Notes: generated by a model not told the origin, from the letters alone. A DNA stretch of 64,000 nucleotides from Punica granatum (GCF_007655135.1 NC_045127.1:2542001-2606000); one strand, 5' to 3'. Shown: positions 21,447 through 36,351, numbered from the stretch's first letter. A program made the numbers and translations.

Positions 21447-22761
21447 ATGGATCTTCAGCCACAAACAGCCTCTATGCTCCAATTCCATTGTTTTCAATTC
21501 ACGGTCAAGAGAGAATTCAGATATGCATTATCCTTCTTTATCCTATTGGTATCTTCGATCCTCCTCTTCGGTCTCCGAAGCCCTTTTGATCGGGATTCAC
21601 TGTTTAAGTTCAGTTTCTCATCGACAATCTTGCCTGCACCAGAGGTACCGGAACTAAGGGGCGATTACTCTATAGGGCAGTGGATAAGGGATGAGAATGA
21701 ATATTCGAGATTTTACAATGAGAACTGCCCCTTTCTCGACCTGGGATTCGGTGACTTCAGAACAGCCGAAAGGATTCGGATTACCTGAAGCGGAGATGGC
21801 AGCCAAGTGGATGTGATCTTCCGAGATTTAATGCCGGGAAGGCTCCTAGAAAGTAGCCGCAACCAGAGAATAGCGTTCGCTGGGGATTCGATTGGCAGGA
21901 ATCAATGGGAGTCATTGTTATGCATGCTTTCAAAGGGAGTTTCCGACCTGTCCACTATATATGAGGAGAATGGAAGTCCCATAACAAAGCACAAGGGCTA
22001 CCTCTCCATCCGTTTCCGGGACTGCAATCTCACGGTCGAATACTACAGGGCGCCTTTCCTGGTGATGGTCGGACGACCTCCGGTAAATTCTCTGGGTCAT
22101 GTCAAAAGTACCGTAAGGGTTGATGAAATACACCCGTACTCCAAGGAAATGGGCGGGTGCCGATGCTCTAGTGTTCAATGCCGGGCACTGGTGGAACCGG
22201 GACAAGACTGTAAACATGAAACGCTTCTTCCAGGAGAAAGGGCAGCTAAATATGACAATGAATGTGCCAGAAGCATTCCGGAAGTCACTTCTAGCACGGA
22301 AATCATGGGCAGTTAGGAACTTAGACCTCGAAAGATGCCGAGCATTTTTCCGGAGCTTTTCTTCTACGCATTATAAGAACGGCTCATGGAATGAAGGTGG
22401 ACAATGTAGTGAATTTACAGAACCCGATACGCCCTACACGAAAGTGCAACCCTAACCAGACTCCAACTGTTACATTTCTGCAGCAATAGAAGATATGAGA
22501 GGCGTATCAGAATGTTCACTTCTTAAACATTACATTCTATTAAAATTCTGGAAGGATGCGCATCCATCAAACCACCGAGAGCTGGGGATTCCGGTGGATG
22601 CCCCAGAAGATTGCAGCCACTGGTGCCTCCCAGGAGTTCCAGACACTTGGAACGAACTCCTTTACGCCTATCTCCTGTTAAATGGGCACGCAATCTTTCA
22701 CCATGTACGATATAAAGAAGTTCCAAGGGCTAATGTTTTCCTTAACGTGATATTAACCTGA
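21447..22761 (+). pseudogene. TRICHOME BIREFRINGENCE-LIKE (TBL) pseudogene, intronless
   Basis: Remnant of a Golgi wall-polysaccharide O-acetyltransferase (PMR5N plus DUF231 type II membrane protein). An N-terminal membrane anchor (FFILLVSSILLFGL) precedes GDYSIGQWIRDENEYSRFY, where the family's usual first Cys is replaced. NENCPFLD follows, then the GDS box FAGDSIGRNQWESLL (near 21880), [11 protein letters not shown], and the DxxH block [20 protein letters not shown] (near 22609). Successive parts lie in different frames: shifts at about 21750, 21835 and 22148, a stop near 22453, and lost sequence before 22495. The homology runs on without introns although TBL genes are normally split, so a retrocopied (processed) pseudogene is my inference. 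No clear poly(A) tail or flanking duplication was found. Confidence 0.85.
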
Positions 22762-23411
22762 GCGTTGTCAAAATTCTTTTGTAGTATTGATTGTGTAAGA
22801 TCCAGCTCTCGATTTATTGTAAGAACAAAGATAAATTCCATCGATCTTAGCACGGGATCTCCGATTTCCGGTAACATATAGGAAGATGCGTCCGACTGCT
22901 TTTATAAGAGGCTAATAATAATAATAATAATAATGCTGCACTGTCATAATATACCGTTCGTTTTCCTAATTCAGCTGTGCTCTGGACAAGAATGACGAAT
23001 TTGTCCAATGTAGTAAGACCCAGAAATGGAGAAAATAGCATTTCCAGTTAGTAATTATTAATCAAATGCCATAAAAATATATAATAATAATCAAATAAAC
23101 AAAATATAATAATTATAAAAAGATGCTTATAAAAAAAATCATAGAAAAAGAAGTAAGTGCATATATATAGTGTCACGTGGCAATATTGTACTGGTGAAAG
23201 ATACACTATAGTCGAAGAATATCTTGTGTGTAATGAGTATACCACGCGACATTACGTTATAACACACATAAAAACATTTATTTTCATCAACAATATTTTC
23301 TTAAATTTTTGTGACAATACGAAAAGGCGAAATGGCAAATCATGATTGGCTTGTGACATTAATATATCAGTTAAAGACAAGAATTTCTCCTATAGTCAGC
23401 CTTCAATAACA

Positions 23412-23529
23412 TATACGGTGCGTTTGGTTTTGATTTTAATTGTGAAAAAAGACAAATGTTGTGTAGTGTGTTGAATTAAAGTTAAAGTTAAAATTTTTGT
23501 GATTTTAACCCTGAAAACAAACGGGCCAT
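23412..23529. mobile_element. Short MITE-like element
   Basis: Starts GGTGCGTTTGGTTTTGATTT and ends ACCCTGAAAACAAACGGGCC, giving inverted ends of the CGTTTGG type. The inner TTGTGTAGTGTGTTGA is the inverse of ACTCAACACACTACACAA in the element at 27212-27453, so both belong to one family. Confidence 0.6.
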
Positions 23530-23575
23530 AGAGTCTTCAGCCTTGAGGAATAATATTGGACGATCAATGTTTTTA

Positions 23576-23809
23576 GGTTGCGTTTGGTTTCATAATAGGA
23601 TTTTAAAATCAGATTTTGATTTTGATTTTGAGTGGTATAAATGGGGCCCACCATTTGACTTTGTATGTGTTATGTTGTTTTGTTGTGGAAAAAAGTGGTA
23701 TAAATGGGGCCCACTCTTTGACTTTCTATGAGTTATTTTGTTTTGTAATAAGTAGAATTAAGTTAGAATTGTGATTCTAAAATACTATCTTGAAACCAAA
23801 CAGATCCTA
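23576..23809. mobile_element. MITE-like element with internal duplication
   Basis: Starts TTGCGTTTGGTTTCATAAT and ends CTTGAAACCAAACAGATCC. It holds two copies of GTGGTATAAATGGGGCCCAC about 62 bp apart, each followed by TTTGACTTT. A sister copy with the same internal structure lies at 36620-36850. Confidence 0.65.
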
Positions 23810-24258
23810 AATCATCGGACACCTCAGGTACTCATTGCCGACAAAATAGATCCCTCAAGAATTTTAGGATCGGTGCCATATCTAATCAATTACCGTCTTC
23901 CACGATCCACATAAAAGTCTAAACTTGGTCACATGGATGCGTGGACTGGGAAGTTTTTAGTCAACATAAACATTAATTAATGATTTTGATTTTCTAGAAA
24001 TAATAATTAGCGAATAAGTATAATTAGCTTTTAGCTTTAAAATAGCATCCAATAATAAATTATTTTTTTTTCTTTTTGGGTGGGGGTAAAAAATAGAGTA
24101 GGGGCTCGGCCAAGGGGGGGCACAAGGATCGCATATTCGCTAAACGCCACGGGGGTTCAAGAGGGAGGTGGGGGGGCGCTCTGTTTGTTTTCCGGAATGG
24201 GAGACCGGCAGTGCTGCTGCTGCTGATCTTTTCAAACCGACTCCTCCAATAGTCAGAG

Positions 24259-26857
<2,599 letters not shown>

Positions 26858-27211
26858 GCTCTCTAAGTCGGAATCATATGTAGATTTTGGGTACTAGTAT
26901 CGCCGCACCTGGTTAAGTATACTAATTTTGTCCGAGTTTGTGGAGTGTGAGTGATAATACAGTCGTTGCAGGGGAGTCAAAAGTGTGTGGTTTGGTTTAC
27001 GTACATGCAAGACGCATATATATTTGTTCTGTTTCTTTAGTTATAGAATGAGTTATTGATTTTGGCATATGCCTCTGGACTTCCTAAAGCCGGCATTGTC
27101 TTAAGTTAATCTTGTATCCAGCCCGAGTAAACTCCTTGGTTTCTTGTTTCTTGCTTTGTGTAACAATGTACAAACTAAGAAAATGCATCGTTTAGCGAAT
27201 AACAAGACATG

Positions 27212-27453
27212 AGGGCCCGTTTGGATTCCGAGTTCAATAATTTTAACTTTAATTTTAACTCAACATACTACATAATAAAAATACACATTTCCCAATTCAA
27301 AAATTTTAATTTTAACTTTAACTCAACACACTACACAACAAAAACACACGTTTCCCAAGTTAAATTTATAATCACATATTATTTGTTCTTTTCTACAATT
27401 AAAATCAAAATCAAAATCAAAATAACTTTAACTTTGAATCCAAACGGTCCCGA
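27212..27453. mobile_element. MITE with CGTTTGG-type inverted ends
   Basis: Left end GGGCCCGTTTGGATTC and right end GAATCCAAACGGTCCC are near-perfect inverted repeats bounding 242 bp. The inside contains a twofold repeat of TTTTAACT(T)TAACTCAACA(T/C)ACTACA. Related sequences are at 23412-23529 and 34488-34708. Confidence 0.75.
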
Positions 27454-28623
27454 GAATTTCATCTAGTTCTAAAAATTTATTACAATCCAAAATAATGTGA
27501 TATACTCATGAATTTTAAGCAGATATTGATAAAATGAATTTTGATTAAAAGCATGATATATAGTAATAGAGACCAACGCATATGACTTGCATATATATAA
27601 AAAGTGCATTATTAAAATATTGACAAGGATTAAATTTGTGTACGTAACATTTGAGTACGTTAGTATTTAAAACTAAATCTGCAAGAACAAAAAAAAGAGA
27701 ACGAATATCTTTTTCTTTTTTTCTATTGCTCTTGTACTCTTTGTTTGTCTCTTTCCATTCTATCTCCCTCAAACTTTCATTTCTTAAATTCTTTTATAAT
27801 ATATATTCGTTCTGATTTGTTTCTTAGAAAAAGAAATGCACTTGAATATATTTCTTGAATTTTAAAATTTCAAATTATATTTTAAGACACATCATTTAGA
27901 GCATATCTATGTTCTATCCGAGACATGTGTTATGTATTCAATTAGTACCAATTATATATACATTTGAATTTATTTATTAAAATTAGAAAAAAAATTACTC
28001 AACCTATATTATAAACTGATTATAGATGAAATTGAATATTCTATAAAATTGAATCAAGTTGAAGTGAAATTGAATCCCCTTTGTTGTCGTCACTAATAAT
28101 GATATTGCAAGCAGAATTATTAATTTATATATATAATTTTATTTTAAAAACATTTACCTAATTGTACTATTAAGTACAATTAAGAATAACTTAACTGCTA
28201 AAAATAATATACAATATAAGCATTCACAGTCCCTCACGTTATATAACTTGAGCCAATTGTTTAATTTTATAAAAAACAAATATTATCAAATTATGTCAGA
28301 CGGAATTATTTAACTTTGTCATTATTCTTTCATATTTTCCCACGTCCCTTATTAAATTTAATCATATAGGTTAAAAAATTCTATTTTTGTAATTTAACAA
28401 ATTTTAAATTTCTTGTTTATATTTAAGAGTAGTATGATTATTGTTTAGATTATGAAATTTTTGTTATATTCATATACATATTACTTGTAATACATATGTA
28501 TACATATGCGTGTAATATAATGTTGAGATTCTTCAAATTTTATCAATTGATTCTTTAATTTTGAGTCAATAATGACTAATATAATTCAAGTTTAATTTGA
28601 ATACCTAATCATGTGTATTACGG

Positions 28624-28850
28624 CAAGCCCTTGTACATTTATAAATATATGTATATAATTATATACATAATAATCGTTTTACAGAAAGAAAAAAGAACAA
28701 AAGCAAAAAATGAAGAAAAAAAGGAAAAAGAAGATAAATGAAGTAAAAAGAAGCCCTTGTACAATATAAATATATGTATATAATTATATACTTAATAATC
28801 ATTTTACAGAAAGAAAAAAGAAAAAAAACAGAAAAATGAAGTAAAAAGAA
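28624..28850. repeat. Direct repeat, two copies of ~127 bp
   Basis: AGCCCTTGTACA followed by ATAAATATATGTATATAATT begins at ~28625 and again at ~28752. Each copy continues to TTTTACAGAAAGAAAAAAGA and a purine-rich run. Confidence 0.8.
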
Positions 28851-28889
28851 ACAAAGGGCATATGAAGCTGAGGGATTTCTTTTGGTGTG

Positions 28890-29050
28890 AATCCTACTAT
28901 CCGGAAGTTCAATTTTAATCCGATCAAACCAAGTCGGCCCACTAAGAGGTAAAACTCTTACAGCGTGGATTTTCTGTATTCACAAGTACTTGAACTTGAA
29001 ATCTTCCTTAAGCGGAACAAGTATTGAACCGCTTGAACCAACTCATGTTA
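28890..29050 (-). repeat. tRNA-derived SINE-like copy (family A)
   Basis: Minus strand: GAGTTGGTTCAAGCGGTTCA (A-box-like), TTTCAAGTTCAAGT (B-box region), AGAAAATCCACGCTGTAAGA, then AGTTTTACCTCTTAGTGGGC. Same block order as the copy at 3765. Confidence 0.6.
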
Positions 29051-29489
29051 ATGAAGCTGAGGGGTTTTGAACTGGAAAAGTCAAGTCTAGACACCCATCA
29101 CCTTATCACTTGAGCGTTGAGCCAATGTATTCTTCTTGCATTTTTGTCTCGATTCTTTTTTTAAAGCAATTTGTTATTAAAAAAACACAGAAAGACGTAA
29201 AAAAAAAAGTCAGGTCGATAGTTGTTAGCCTCAGTTTGCGGAGGGACTGGCTTTATATGTTTTATTAATTCTACAGTGCAATCACCAAAATAGTGATTAT
29301 GATTCAATCAAGTGTTTTACTTAAAAAAATTAAAATGAATTTTACTCAAAATCAGTATAATTAAATAATGATTCAAGTAAAAGACTTTTTATTTTTTAAA
29401 TTTGTACCATTTACTTTAATTGTAAGTAATTTACAAGGAATTTCGATAATTCAATCCAATTATTTTTCAGTAAGCATCAATGTATATGA

Positions 29490-29643
29490 AAGTTTAGGAG
29501 GTTTCGACTAATCCAGTTTGAACCCCGCTGGTCCACTACTGGGTAAAACTTTCACAGCGTGGATTTTCTCTATTTGCAAAACTCAAATTTGAAACTTTAC
29601 TTAAGGGAAGCAAATATCGAATTACTTGAATTAACTCACGATG
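29490..29643 (-). repeat. tRNA-derived SINE-like copy (family A)
   Basis: Same layout as the copy at 28890-29050, including AGAAAATCCACGCTGTGAAA and AGTTTTACCCAGTAGTGGAC on the minus strand. Confidence 0.6.
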
Positions 29644-29674
29644 GTATTATTTAAAATACATATAGCTTATCAAA

Positions 29675-29790
29675 AAATGGTATAGTGCAATGGCTCGTGC
29701 CCCTACTTGATAACTAAGAGGTTCCAAGTTCGTTACTTGGTGGGCCTATTTGTATCCTTTTATTAGTATAAAGATTTTTGTTTCATTACT
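29675..29790 (+). repeat. tRNA-derived SINE-like copy (family B)
   Basis: TAGTGCAATGGCTCGTGCCC (A-box-like) is followed by AAGAGGTTCCAAGTTCGTTA (B-box-like), and then by TTTATTAGTATAAAGATTTT. Confidence 0.6.
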
Positions 29791-29885
29791 CTAGGCACAT
29801 GTGCTTCCCTTGTGACAAAAAAATAGATATAACTTACTCAAAAAATATTTTTGAGCAATCTTTATTCCAATTCTTAATAATTTAT

Positions 29886-30268
29886 TGGGTAACAAAAAAA
29901 AACACAAACTTTTCACATTTTATCAATTATAGTACAATTTTTTTCCTTAACTTAAAAATGCACAAACTTTCGATTTGATAATAATTCTAGCACGACGTCA
30001 AATTTTCAGTTAATTTAGATGGAATCGGGGTCAGAGAGGGCGCCGACGACCCCAATCGGGGAGAGAGGGAGGACGCCGGCACTCTCCTCCTCGATTGGAG
30101 TTGCCGGCGCCCTATGTGGTCTCGATTCCGTTTAAATTAACGAAAATTTGACACCGTGCTAGAATTATTATATTATCAAAAGTTTATGTATTTTTAAGTT
30201 AAGGAAAAAAGTTCGTGTTAGAATCATTAAAATGTGAAAAATTTGTGTTTTTTTTGTTATTAACCCTA
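29886..30268. mobile_element. Large foldback element with GC-rich centre
   Basis: Inverted arms of ~150 bp. GGGTAACAAAAAAAAACACA at the left pairs with TGTGTTTTTTTTGTTATTAA at the right, TTCCTTAACTTAAAAATG pairs with TTTTTAAGTTAAGGAA, and AATTCTAGCACG pairs with CGTGCTAGAATT. The central ~110 bp (about 30025-30130) is GC-rich, with repeated GGCGCC, GCCGGC and GACCCC(A) units, in sharp contrast to its AT-rich setting. No coding frame. Confidence 0.8.
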
Positions 30269-31531
30269 ATTGATTTTGCATACATGGTATAGTTCTATCA
30301 CTCTTTAGATCGAGCTTTACACCAAAGTAAAGACTTCTTTTCAAAATTAATTCCCACAGTAGACTTCCTCAAAATAGACTTATGTTATTTTCTCAATTAT
30401 TATTTCAGTCCTTATCTTTTAAAATTGTTTCATTTAAATCCTTTTTGAAATAAAATCTTTTATTTGTTAGTATGAATGAATTACTTGTATGATGCCATTA
30501 GACTTATCTTAAATAGATTACTATGAACAAAAATTTAAAATTTTATAAAAAAAATTGTTAGAGTTTAAGTAAGTGGTTTTCATCTTGTACAAAAATATAG
30601 ATAAAAATATGAAAATAAATTTATCCATTTCATTTAGATCAAATAATATATAGATATACATAATAAGTATTTTTGAAACAAACTTCTTCCATCGATGTTT
30701 ATATAATTTTGACGTATATATATTTTTCTAGAAATTTAAGACTCGATGATTATAATGGAACTACTAATGTCTTATTTTTTCTCTACAATGTGAATTAAAA
30801 TATATAAATAAATAAATTTTTAATACACAAGAAATTCTTCATTAGTAACATTATTGATGTGTTAAGTAAATATACTTAAATTATAGCAATTCTAAAATAA
30901 GAGTAAAAAATCTATCTACAATATATATTTATAAATTTTCAAAGCATGAACTTCTATAATGAAAAGATATATTATTCGAGACAGAAAAGTCACAAGATAC
31001 TTTTATATGAAGTATATCCTAAAACATAAAAGAAATTTTATGAATCTTTGTAGAAAATAATATTAAATATTTAAATTGATACATTTAATGCATATTAAAT
31101 GCATAATTTATATGTATCTATAAATGATTTGATGACATGTAAATTATATTAATTGGTTGTTTATGTGAAAAAGTTTATTTGTATATTATGATGGGAAGTC
31201 AATGATGGTCCATCAAGGTTAAGAATATGCCCAAAATTCTTACATAGAGGACTGCCTACAATGCCATTCTCTCTCTCTCTCTCTCTGTTTTTTTTTTGGT
31301 CAAAACAATGCCATTCATGGGATTGGGGTGATATTCATAGTACTCGGGAAGATCGATGTTGATCTTATGATATATCACCACTGATGATTATTTCTCTACG
31401 TAAGAGCAGCTTCTGGTTTAGCTCAGTTACATGACATCACCTGCTCCTGATAAAAACCATGTAGTGGGTTGTCTCGTCACATAGGACCCTTCGAAATCTT
31501 TTGACATGGCGTAATTTCCCGCCCTCCCATG

Positions 31532-31822
31532 TCGGACATCTCTTGTGGGACATAACCTCCATCATTTATATATGTATATTCTTTTTTTTTTCGATGCACT
31601 ACATCCTTTTTTTTTTTTTATTTTTTTTCTCCGTTTACTCGGTCAGTAGTGCGTAGGCAAGCTTCACACGAGTCATAATGACGGACATCTCTTGTGGGAC
31701 CTAACCTACATCATTTATATATGTATATTCTTTTTTTTTTCGATGCACTACATCCTTTTTTTTATTTTTCTCCGTTTACTCCGCGAGTAGTGCGTAGGCA
31801 AGTTTCACACGAGTCATAATGA
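31532..31822. repeat. 149 bp tandem duplication upstream of ZIP copy 1
   Basis: CGGACATCTCTTGTGGGAC begins at 31533 and again at 31682. Both copies run through a T-tract, CGATGCACTACATCC and GTGCGTAGGCAAG to ACACGAGTCATAATGA. They differ mainly in T-tract length. Confidence 0.9.
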
Positions 31823-32371
31823 CCTTGAAACTTTTACTATCCCTGCCGTAGCAGACGCTAGGCTCAAATTACCATGTAGAGTGCAATACATAAGTTTCAA
31901 GAATTGAATTTGAATTTCACTTAATTTTAAATTGAACGAAGATAAAAACTATTTCAGTGTGGGTTAATCTAAAAGTTTCACCATTCGTTTTTTCAAATTA
32001 TTGTCTTGCATCGAGTTTTGTAAATAAAGAAAATTCACGATTACGAGGGTTCTATCCCTGGATGAGCAGATCGATTTAATTTAAATTTGTCCGGACCAGT
32101 TGATTTTTCGAATAAAAAAAAATAAATCAAACTCTTAACGTGAAGCGCAGACAGAAAAGACAAAAAACTGTGTCCTTGTATTGCACTTCGATGCCCCTGG
32201 GAGGCTGGGTGTTGCTTTGGTGTGCTGTCCCCCCCAAAAGTCTCGAGGGACGTCTTCATCAATTCATCTTCTCTCCACTGTACACTGTACCAATGGCACT
32301 TACTTAAGAGCAGACTCCCCGACGTACTCCCCTCCCATCTTCTTCGAATTGTTTGTCCAATCGATCGAAGC

Positions 32372-35300
32372 ATGACCCGAACCCACCACCATGTGGCCCT
32401 CCTCGGGCCGACCTCCATTTGCTTACTCCTCCTGCCGGTTCCATTGGCCCTTGGGGAGTGCACTTGCGAAAAGGAGAGCCACGACCGGGACAAGACTGCC
32501 GCCCTCAGCTACAAGCTCGCGGCCATCGTCTCGATCCTCATGGCGGGCGCGCTCGGCGTCTGTCTCCCCATGCTAGGAAAGGTGGTCCCTGTGCTCCGCA
32601 AGGGGGACGTCTTCTTCATAGTGAAGGCCTTCGCTGCGGGGGTGATCCTATCCACGGGGTTCATCCATGTCTTACCCGATGCGTACGAGAGCCTCACCTC
32701 GCCCTGCCTCCCTGGCGATGTGTGGGGGAGCTTCCCCTTCGCCAGTTTCGTGGCAATGCTGGCGGCGATAGGGACGCTGCAGATTGACATGCTTGCAACA
32801 TCGTACTACACGAGGAGGCACTTCTATAAGGCCGGCGGCCCCCATGAAGTCAATGATGAGGACAAGGAGGCGGGCGGTGCCCTTGCAGGGCAAGTCCACC
32901 TCCACACCCATGCCAACCATGGCCACGCCCACGGCCCGGTTCCACAGGACGACTCTGCCACTTTGGAACTTCTCCGGCACAAAGTCATCTCACAGGTAAT
33001 TAATTTTTACGTCAAACTAATCAATCAATTATATTACATAAAAATCAAAGAGCGGAATATGAATGCGTCATTTAAGAGAGATCAGCAAACTCTTAACTTC
33101 ATAATGAACTAGCCATATAACTAGCGCCATGCACGGGAATTTGTTGACATTATTAATATTACTAATTTTATAATGTGTAAAAAATTAGAAATAAATAAAA
33201 ATTTGAAAATAGTGATATTAATTTGATATTTGTAAATAAATTGTAAAAATTTAATTCGAAATATATAAATTGTAAAAATTTTATTGGGGAGACTCGAAGA
33301 GACAACTGACAACGAGTTGAGGGACACAAATAGAAGAATTTCATGAGTCAATATGGAAAGCTCTCGTTACACGAACGGAACAATCTCGTGAGAGTAGTTT
33401 GAATTAATATATGTATACATGTCTTTATAATTTCACTTTGCTTAGATTAAATGTATTTCAACGCATTTTTCGAATGAATTATATTCAACTAATTATCTCT
33501 AATTAGTTCATGTTATGGATACATATTAATTACTTATTAAGATCTTTATTATAAATGTACAATGAAAAGTTTACATGATAATTGTAAATCTCATTTTGAA
33601 ATATGAAAGTTTTATTATAAAATTTAATTTAATTATTTACGTACTAAAAAGAGTTATAAATGGAGTTATCATTCATGAATTAAATACAATAAAATTAAAT
33701 ACTTGATATATTTTTCATATGAATATATAAGTGGGTGTATATATATATATATGAACACTATTTCTTTTTATATGTACTATTAGAATTTGTATTTAATCGA
33801 GTAAATTCTTTTCTTATATGTTAATGCAATCATCCTTCTACGTACTATGAATATATCTAAAAAATTAATTTAAGTACCAATTTTAAATAGATATATTTCT
33901 TTTAAATTAAATTTATTATATTCTAATCATTAAGTAAAACGATATATATTATCTCTATATTTTTAATCGTATTAATATTGCAATGATCATGTAGATTGCG
34001 TTTGACCTTATATACCTGCCCAAGTTCATGTACAAATTTGGCACGAGTTACCGCCCTTTTTTTTTTAGGACATTTATTGTTGTTAATGGTCATCGAATCA
34101 TCATTATCTGGCGCAATTGCGACTCCAAATCACTAATAAATATCAGAGTAGTGCAGTAATTTCAACTTGTTCTCCGATAATAGATAGTCTTACAAATCGA
34201 TATTCATAGGTTCCTTTTTGTATACATAAGTCTCTGATTAATTGGTTGGGAATTAGCTTATCTTTATCTGGCACGATGTTGGAAGACCGGTCGTCAGTCG
34301 TCCTTTGGAATTCTGGTGCAAATATTTATTTACTATATCTCTTTTAATAATTGCCTTAGAAAATGGTTCTCCGGCATCTTTTCTCTTCTTGGCTTTCCAT
34401 TCAACACCCCTTAGCATGGGCCCTAAATTCTACTAGACCACGTGTGTCAGAGCAGAAGTGAAGACCCTGAGGGACTCCCGCTATGTTTGAATTGTAAAGT
34501 AACTTTAACTCAATACACTACACAATAAAAATATATATTTTTTAAATTAAAATTTTTAACTTTTAACTCTAAATCAATACACTATATAATAAAAATATAC
34601 GTTTTTCAAGTCATATTTATACTCTCATCTCTTTTGTCATTTTTCACAATCAAAATAAAAATAAAACTAAAAATTATTTTAAATCTGAAACCAAACACAC
34701 CGTTCATGTCCAGAATATTATAAAGTTACTTTAACTCTGAAACCAAACGCACCGTTCATTCATGTCCAGAATGTTATACATACACCTAGCAAAAAAGTAT
34801 ATTATACATACTATATATACTTTTTCGGTTAAAAGAAAAGCTATAATCATCAATTAAACATAGTAAAAGAAGGAGAGATGACTACAGGAGCGGATCCAGG
34901 ACCCGAGCATCACTGAGGTCAATAACGATGTCTTATTGACATATAAAAATAATAAATTTCAAAATAATAACTAATTTTTATTAATATATTACAATAGTAA
35001 AAACCAACATAATAATTATACATGGGTAAATTCAAATTTTCTTCATAGAGAAAATTTAATGTTATGAGAGTTTTACCCTTTAATGAATCGATTCGGTTTA
35101 AACTTGGAGTAAACGATATTTATTAGATTTCTAGATATCAGATGGTGCATATAAAAAAAGGAAAATGAAATAAAAAAGGTACAGAAATTTGTCATCTAGA
35201 AAAATCCAGTTCGAAATATTATAATCAAAATTACTATGAGAATGATTCAGGGTAGTGGCACAAAATTCACGCAAAGATTATTGATTCGATAAAGTCTTCT

Positions 35301-36031
35301 GACTGCATGCCCGAAAGTTGAATATCCTTTTATACATACTAATTGGTTTATTGAATAAATTATAAATGTGGGTTAAGAAAAAGCAAAAACTGAGAAAATC
35401 AATTATGCACGTATTGATTCATCTTTTCTGAGAAACATTCATCCAGTCCCTAGATCGATCTGTGTAATCAATCATTAGCTAGGGTCCAATTCCCTTCCCT
35501 TTTGTTAATTTGATTTGTTACTTGCCATCTATGAGTACATGTCGATTAACTTGGTTGTTCGTGGGGGCCTGGCAGGTCCTAGAGGTGGGGATAATCACGC
35601 ACTCGGTGATTATAGGGATATCGCTCGGGGCCTCACAAAGTCCAAAGATCATTAGGCCACTCGTGGGTGCGCTAACCTTTCACCAATTCTTCGAGGGCAT
35701 GGGCCTCGGTGGTTGCATCGCTCAGGCAAAGTTCAGGTCCCGTGCAGTGGTCGTCATGGCGTTATTCTTCTCCCTCACAACCCCTGTCGGGATCGCCGTT
35801 GGGATTGGCGTATCCAACATGTACAATGAGAATAGCCCCACGGCACTGATCGTCGAGGGGATATTCAATGCTGCTTCGGCGGGGATCCTCATTTACATGG
35901 CACTGGTGGACCTATGCGCCGCCGACTTCATGAGCCCGAAGATGCAAAAGAATGGGAGGCTGCAACTGTGGGTCAATGCGTCTCTCCTTGCAGGGGCGGG
36001 TTGCATGTCCCTGCTCGCCAGATGGGCTTAA
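32372..36031 (+). CDS. ZIP-family zinc/iron transporter, copy 1
   Basis: Membrane transporter that moves Zn2+ (possibly Fe2+) into the cytosol. Exons 32372-32995 and 35576-36031 give 359 aa. A signal peptide ([17 protein letters not shown]) precedes eight predicted membrane spans. The variable loop between TM3 and TM4 has the metal-binding run [15 protein letters not shown]4 carries His217 in [14 protein letters not shown]5 carries His244 and Glu248 in [11 protein letters not shown], the metal-path residues of the family. It ends LLARWA. The first intron is 2580 bp. The second intron of ZIP copy 3 (after GGCITQ) is precisely absent here. The Met at 32372 is chosen because it directly precedes the signal peptide; a longer upstream frame from 32222 is not family-like. 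Best resemblance is to ZIP1-type zinc transporters, but I do not assign an orthologue. No zinc-deficiency element is seen upstream. Confidence 0.94.
34488..34708. mobile_element. Degraded MITE, 27212-type
   Basis: Has two copies of (AACTCAATACACTACACAA)-like sequence and ends CTGAAACCAAACACACCG, matching the internal order of the 27212-27453 element. The left terminus is worn. Confidence 0.5.
35025..35155 (+). repeat. tRNA-derived SINE-like copy (family A, 3' part)
   Basis: GAAAATTTAATGTTATGAGA, GTTTTACCCTTTAATGAATC and TTTCTAGATATCAGATGGTG match the body and tail of the family. The head is missing. Confidence 0.5.
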
Positions 36032-36077
36032 GGTTAATTATAAGATGCACGGTTGTTAGCAAAGATTGATGATGTGC

Positions 36078-36080
<3 letters not shown>

Positions 36081-36116
<36 letters not shown>

Positions 36117-36131
36117 ATATATATATATATT
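36081..36131. repeat. Compound (CT)n(AT)n microsatellite
   Basis: About 15 CT units followed by an AT run, in the 3' flank of ZIP copy 1. The same site behind ZIP copy 2 (45688-45721) is (GT)n(AT)n, so the repeat predates the duplication and has changed motif. Confidence 0.9.
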
Positions 36132-36351
36132 TCTATCTTATAGATCTTATTAGGATATGAAAATCCGTATGCATAAGTCCGATGAAGTATAAAGAAAACA
36201 TGGTGGATTACATCCCAAACTTAGTCATGGAGTCGTGCATTGTCTAGAGCAGCGTTAAATAATAAAGAAGTCTCTATATTATGTTATATGAATTTCTCTT
36301 CATTAGATTAAAGAAAATGCACAATATGTCTTTCTTCCTTATGCGGATTGA

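Larger units (their letters stand above)
22762..24258. other. Spacer with two MITE-like insertions, CCT promoter
   Basis: AT-rich DNA with an (AAT)n tract at ~22912-22934 and the two MITE-like elements listed separately. The last ~200 bp is the presumed CCT promoter and 5' UTR. It is G-rich on the plus strand at 24105-24180, and no TATA box is obvious. Confidence 0.55.
26858..32371. other. AT-rich intergenic region before the ZIP array
   Basis: Gene-free. The first ~300 bp is the CCT 3' UTR. It then holds a MITE (27212-27453), a ~127 bp direct repeat (28624-28850), SINE-like copies (28890-29050, 29490-29643, 29675-29790), a large foldback element (29886-30268), a CT tract (~31269-31287) and a 149 bp direct repeat (31532-31822) that ends ~550 bp before ZIP copy 1. 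TTACTTAA near 32300 stands where ZIP copies 2 and 3 have a TATA-like sequence. Confidence 0.6.
32996..35575 (+). other. Long first intron of ZIP copy 1
   Basis: GT-AG intron, AT-rich, containing a MITE-like block (34488-34708) and a partial SINE (35025-35155). The stretch at ~34140-34310 (GATAGTCTTACAAATCG, AGTCTCTGATTAATTGG) matches the equivalent intron of ZIP copy 3 at ~52310-52400, so a long intron is probably ancestral and the 93 bp intron of copy 2 a shortened one. Confidence 0.7.

Noticed and set aside
32222..32371. N-terminal extension of ZIP copy 1 from an upstream ATG
   Set aside because: It would bury the signal peptide. Copies 2 and 3 begin directly before it.
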